Origin: an uncultured Eubacteriales bacterium | GTDB taxonomy: Bacteria; Bacillota; Clostridia; Oscillospirales; Oscillospiraceae | Direction of reading: 5' to 3' | DNA: 6,210 bases | Assembly (NCBI GenBank): GCA_902475435.1 | Contig: CABRZL010000111.1 | Coordinates: 1 to 6,210, forward strand | In this document: positions 5,705 to 6,210 of the stretch, piece by piece | Layout of the letters: each line of letters starts with the position of its first letter | Numbering within the stretch: the first letter of the stretch is position 1 | Notes under the pieces: generated by a model | Told to the model about the DNA's origin: nothing | The model's input: only the letters and a program-made list of their open reading frames with translations | Database searches by the model: none | Program-made: the position numbers and the translations under genes

Positions 5705-5739
5705 AAGGCCTCAAGGCAGCAGAGCTGCCTTGAGGCCTT
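5705..5739 (+). terminator. Perfect 16-bp hairpin after the lipoprotein gene, without a T-tract
   Basis: AAGGCCTCAAGGCAGC (5705-5720) is the exact reverse complement of 5724-5739, around an AGA loop. It begins 23 nt after the lipoprotein stop. The 3' arm ends in TT but is followed by a GC-rich CGCAGCGGCGG, so it is not a standard Rho-independent terminator. A transcription stop or RNA-end stabiliser is plausible from its position; it could also be a dispersed palindromic repeat. Confidence 0.55.
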
Positions 5740-5796
5740 CGCAGCGGCGGCCGGGGAATAGGGCACATTGTTCCGGACCGTAAAGAGTCCTTAACT

Positions 5797-5995
5797 TGTG
5801 AATACTGCCACCAGGCAGGCAACGGACATTGAGCAGTGGTGCATCCGGCAGGATAACATACATAAAATCTATCCTCTGCTGGATGAGGCAAAAATGATTG
5901 TACTGGTCTCCCCTATCTATTTCAGGTTTTTACTGGCCAGTTCCAAGAATTTAGGCATGATATCTGAAAATATCGATTTGCTTCCACTAGTTTAA
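5797..5995 (+). pseudogene. Flavodoxin / NADPH-dependent FMN reductase-family remnant
   Basis: Two overlapping plus-strand frames together resemble the middle of flavodoxin-fold FMN reductases. The first, from 5797 to a TGA at 5830-5832, reads CEYCHQAGNGH, like the family's CxxC...G motif. The second, shifted by one base from about 5822, reads CIRQDNIHKIYPLLDEAKMI then VSPIYF (ending 5923), matching the usual C-x-DDM-IY-LL-EAD-IV-GSPVYF core. The frameshift lies between them. The N-terminal FMN-binding GSPR segment is absent and the sequence after SPIYF is atypical, so the gene is dead. It ends overlapping the convergent membrane-protein stop codon. Downstream of a cyclophilin-like lipoprotein it fits a pairing common in gut Firmicutes. 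Confidence 0.65.
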
Positions 5996-6210
5996 TATAA
6001 TCAAAGCGTATGTCCCATAACAGGCCAAAATTACGCCAAACAGTGTCACAACCACAGGAACCACATACGCTGCAACCTTCCCCAAAATATGTTCTATCCG
6101 CTGAATCATTTTCGTTCCCTGCAGCTTGTTATACCCAAAATAGAGCAAAATGAGCGGCAATACATACATAAAATTATAGATCATGACAAAAAGCAGAACC
6201 AGCGGGGGCA
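5987..6210 (-). CDS. C-terminus of a polytopic membrane protein, possibly CcdA/DsbD-like (partial)
   Basis: The minus-strand frame is open from the right edge to a TAG at 5987-5989; the 5' part lies outside the window. The roughly 73 visible residues hold two hydrophobic segments, PLVLLFVMIYNFMYVLPLI... and VVPVVVTLFGVILACYGTYAL, joined by a basic loop (KLQGTKMIQRIEHILGK). The YNFMYVLPLILLYFGY pattern resembles the YN-x-FVLPL-I segment of CcdA/DsbD-type transmembrane thiol-disulfide carriers, which pass electrons from cytoplasmic thioredoxin to extracytoplasmic partners. Their conserved cysteines would lie upstream and cannot be checked here. The internal ATG at 6184 is within a membrane segment and is not the start. 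That it is a real membrane gene is likely; the family is tentative. Confidence 0.7.
   Translation of the reverse strand, partial: PPLVLLFVMIYNFMYVLPLILLYFGYNKLQGTKMIQRIEHILGKVAAYVVPVVVTLFGVILACYGTYALIILN

Overview
The window looks like chromosomal DNA of an anaerobic, probably gut-associated low-to-moderate G+C Clostridia (Lachnospiraceae/Oscillospiraceae-like). The grounds are AGGAG-type ribosome binding sites, frequent TTG starts, a formate--tetrahydrofolate ligase under a ZTP riboswitch whose sequence closely resembles those of anaerobic Firmicutes/Fusobacteria, and gene families typical of such genomes (ANT(9)-type nucleotidyltransferase, LysR/SDR pair, cyclophilin-like lipoprotein). The lineage is inferred from family resemblance, not from a search.

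Left part (1-2450, all minus strand): a tRNA-Leu(UAG) with its own promoter and a strong intrinsic terminator; a non-coding gap holding a 105-bp element bounded by perfect 17-bp inverted repeats; then fhs (formate--tetrahydrofolate ligase). Upstream of fhs lies a complete control region: a sigma-A-type promoter (TTGACA-17-TATCTT), a ZTP/pfl riboswitch aptamer starting almost at the predicted transcript start, and an intrinsic terminator that shares the aptamer's 3' hairpin. ZTP/AICAR accumulates when 10-formyl-THF is scarce, so binding should free fhs transcription and restore one-carbon supply.

Middle part (2450-3812): an intact plus-strand spectinomycin-type aminoglycoside nucleotidyltransferase, ending directly against a degenerate minus-strand LysR N-terminus (in-frame stop at codon 16, homology lost after about 47 codons). 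The LysR-type operator between this remnant and the next gene is still a perfect 10-bp inverted repeat.

Right part (3813-6210): an intact short-chain dehydrogenase/reductase with more G+C than its neighbours; about 390 bp with one unrecognised short open frame and no clear gene; a lipoprotein with a cyclophilin-like domain; a perfect 16-bp hairpin; a frameshifted flavodoxin-family remnant; and, convergent with it, the C-terminus of a polytopic membrane protein (perhaps CcdA/DsbD-like) running off the right edge.

Overall, the left side is well-regulated housekeeping sequence. The right side reads as a redox-type accessory cluster (LysR, SDR, cyclophilin-like protein, flavodoxin) partly decayed, with a resistance-type gene beside it. 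I saw no convincing new multi-gene system; the least explained element is the inverted-repeat structure at 411-515.
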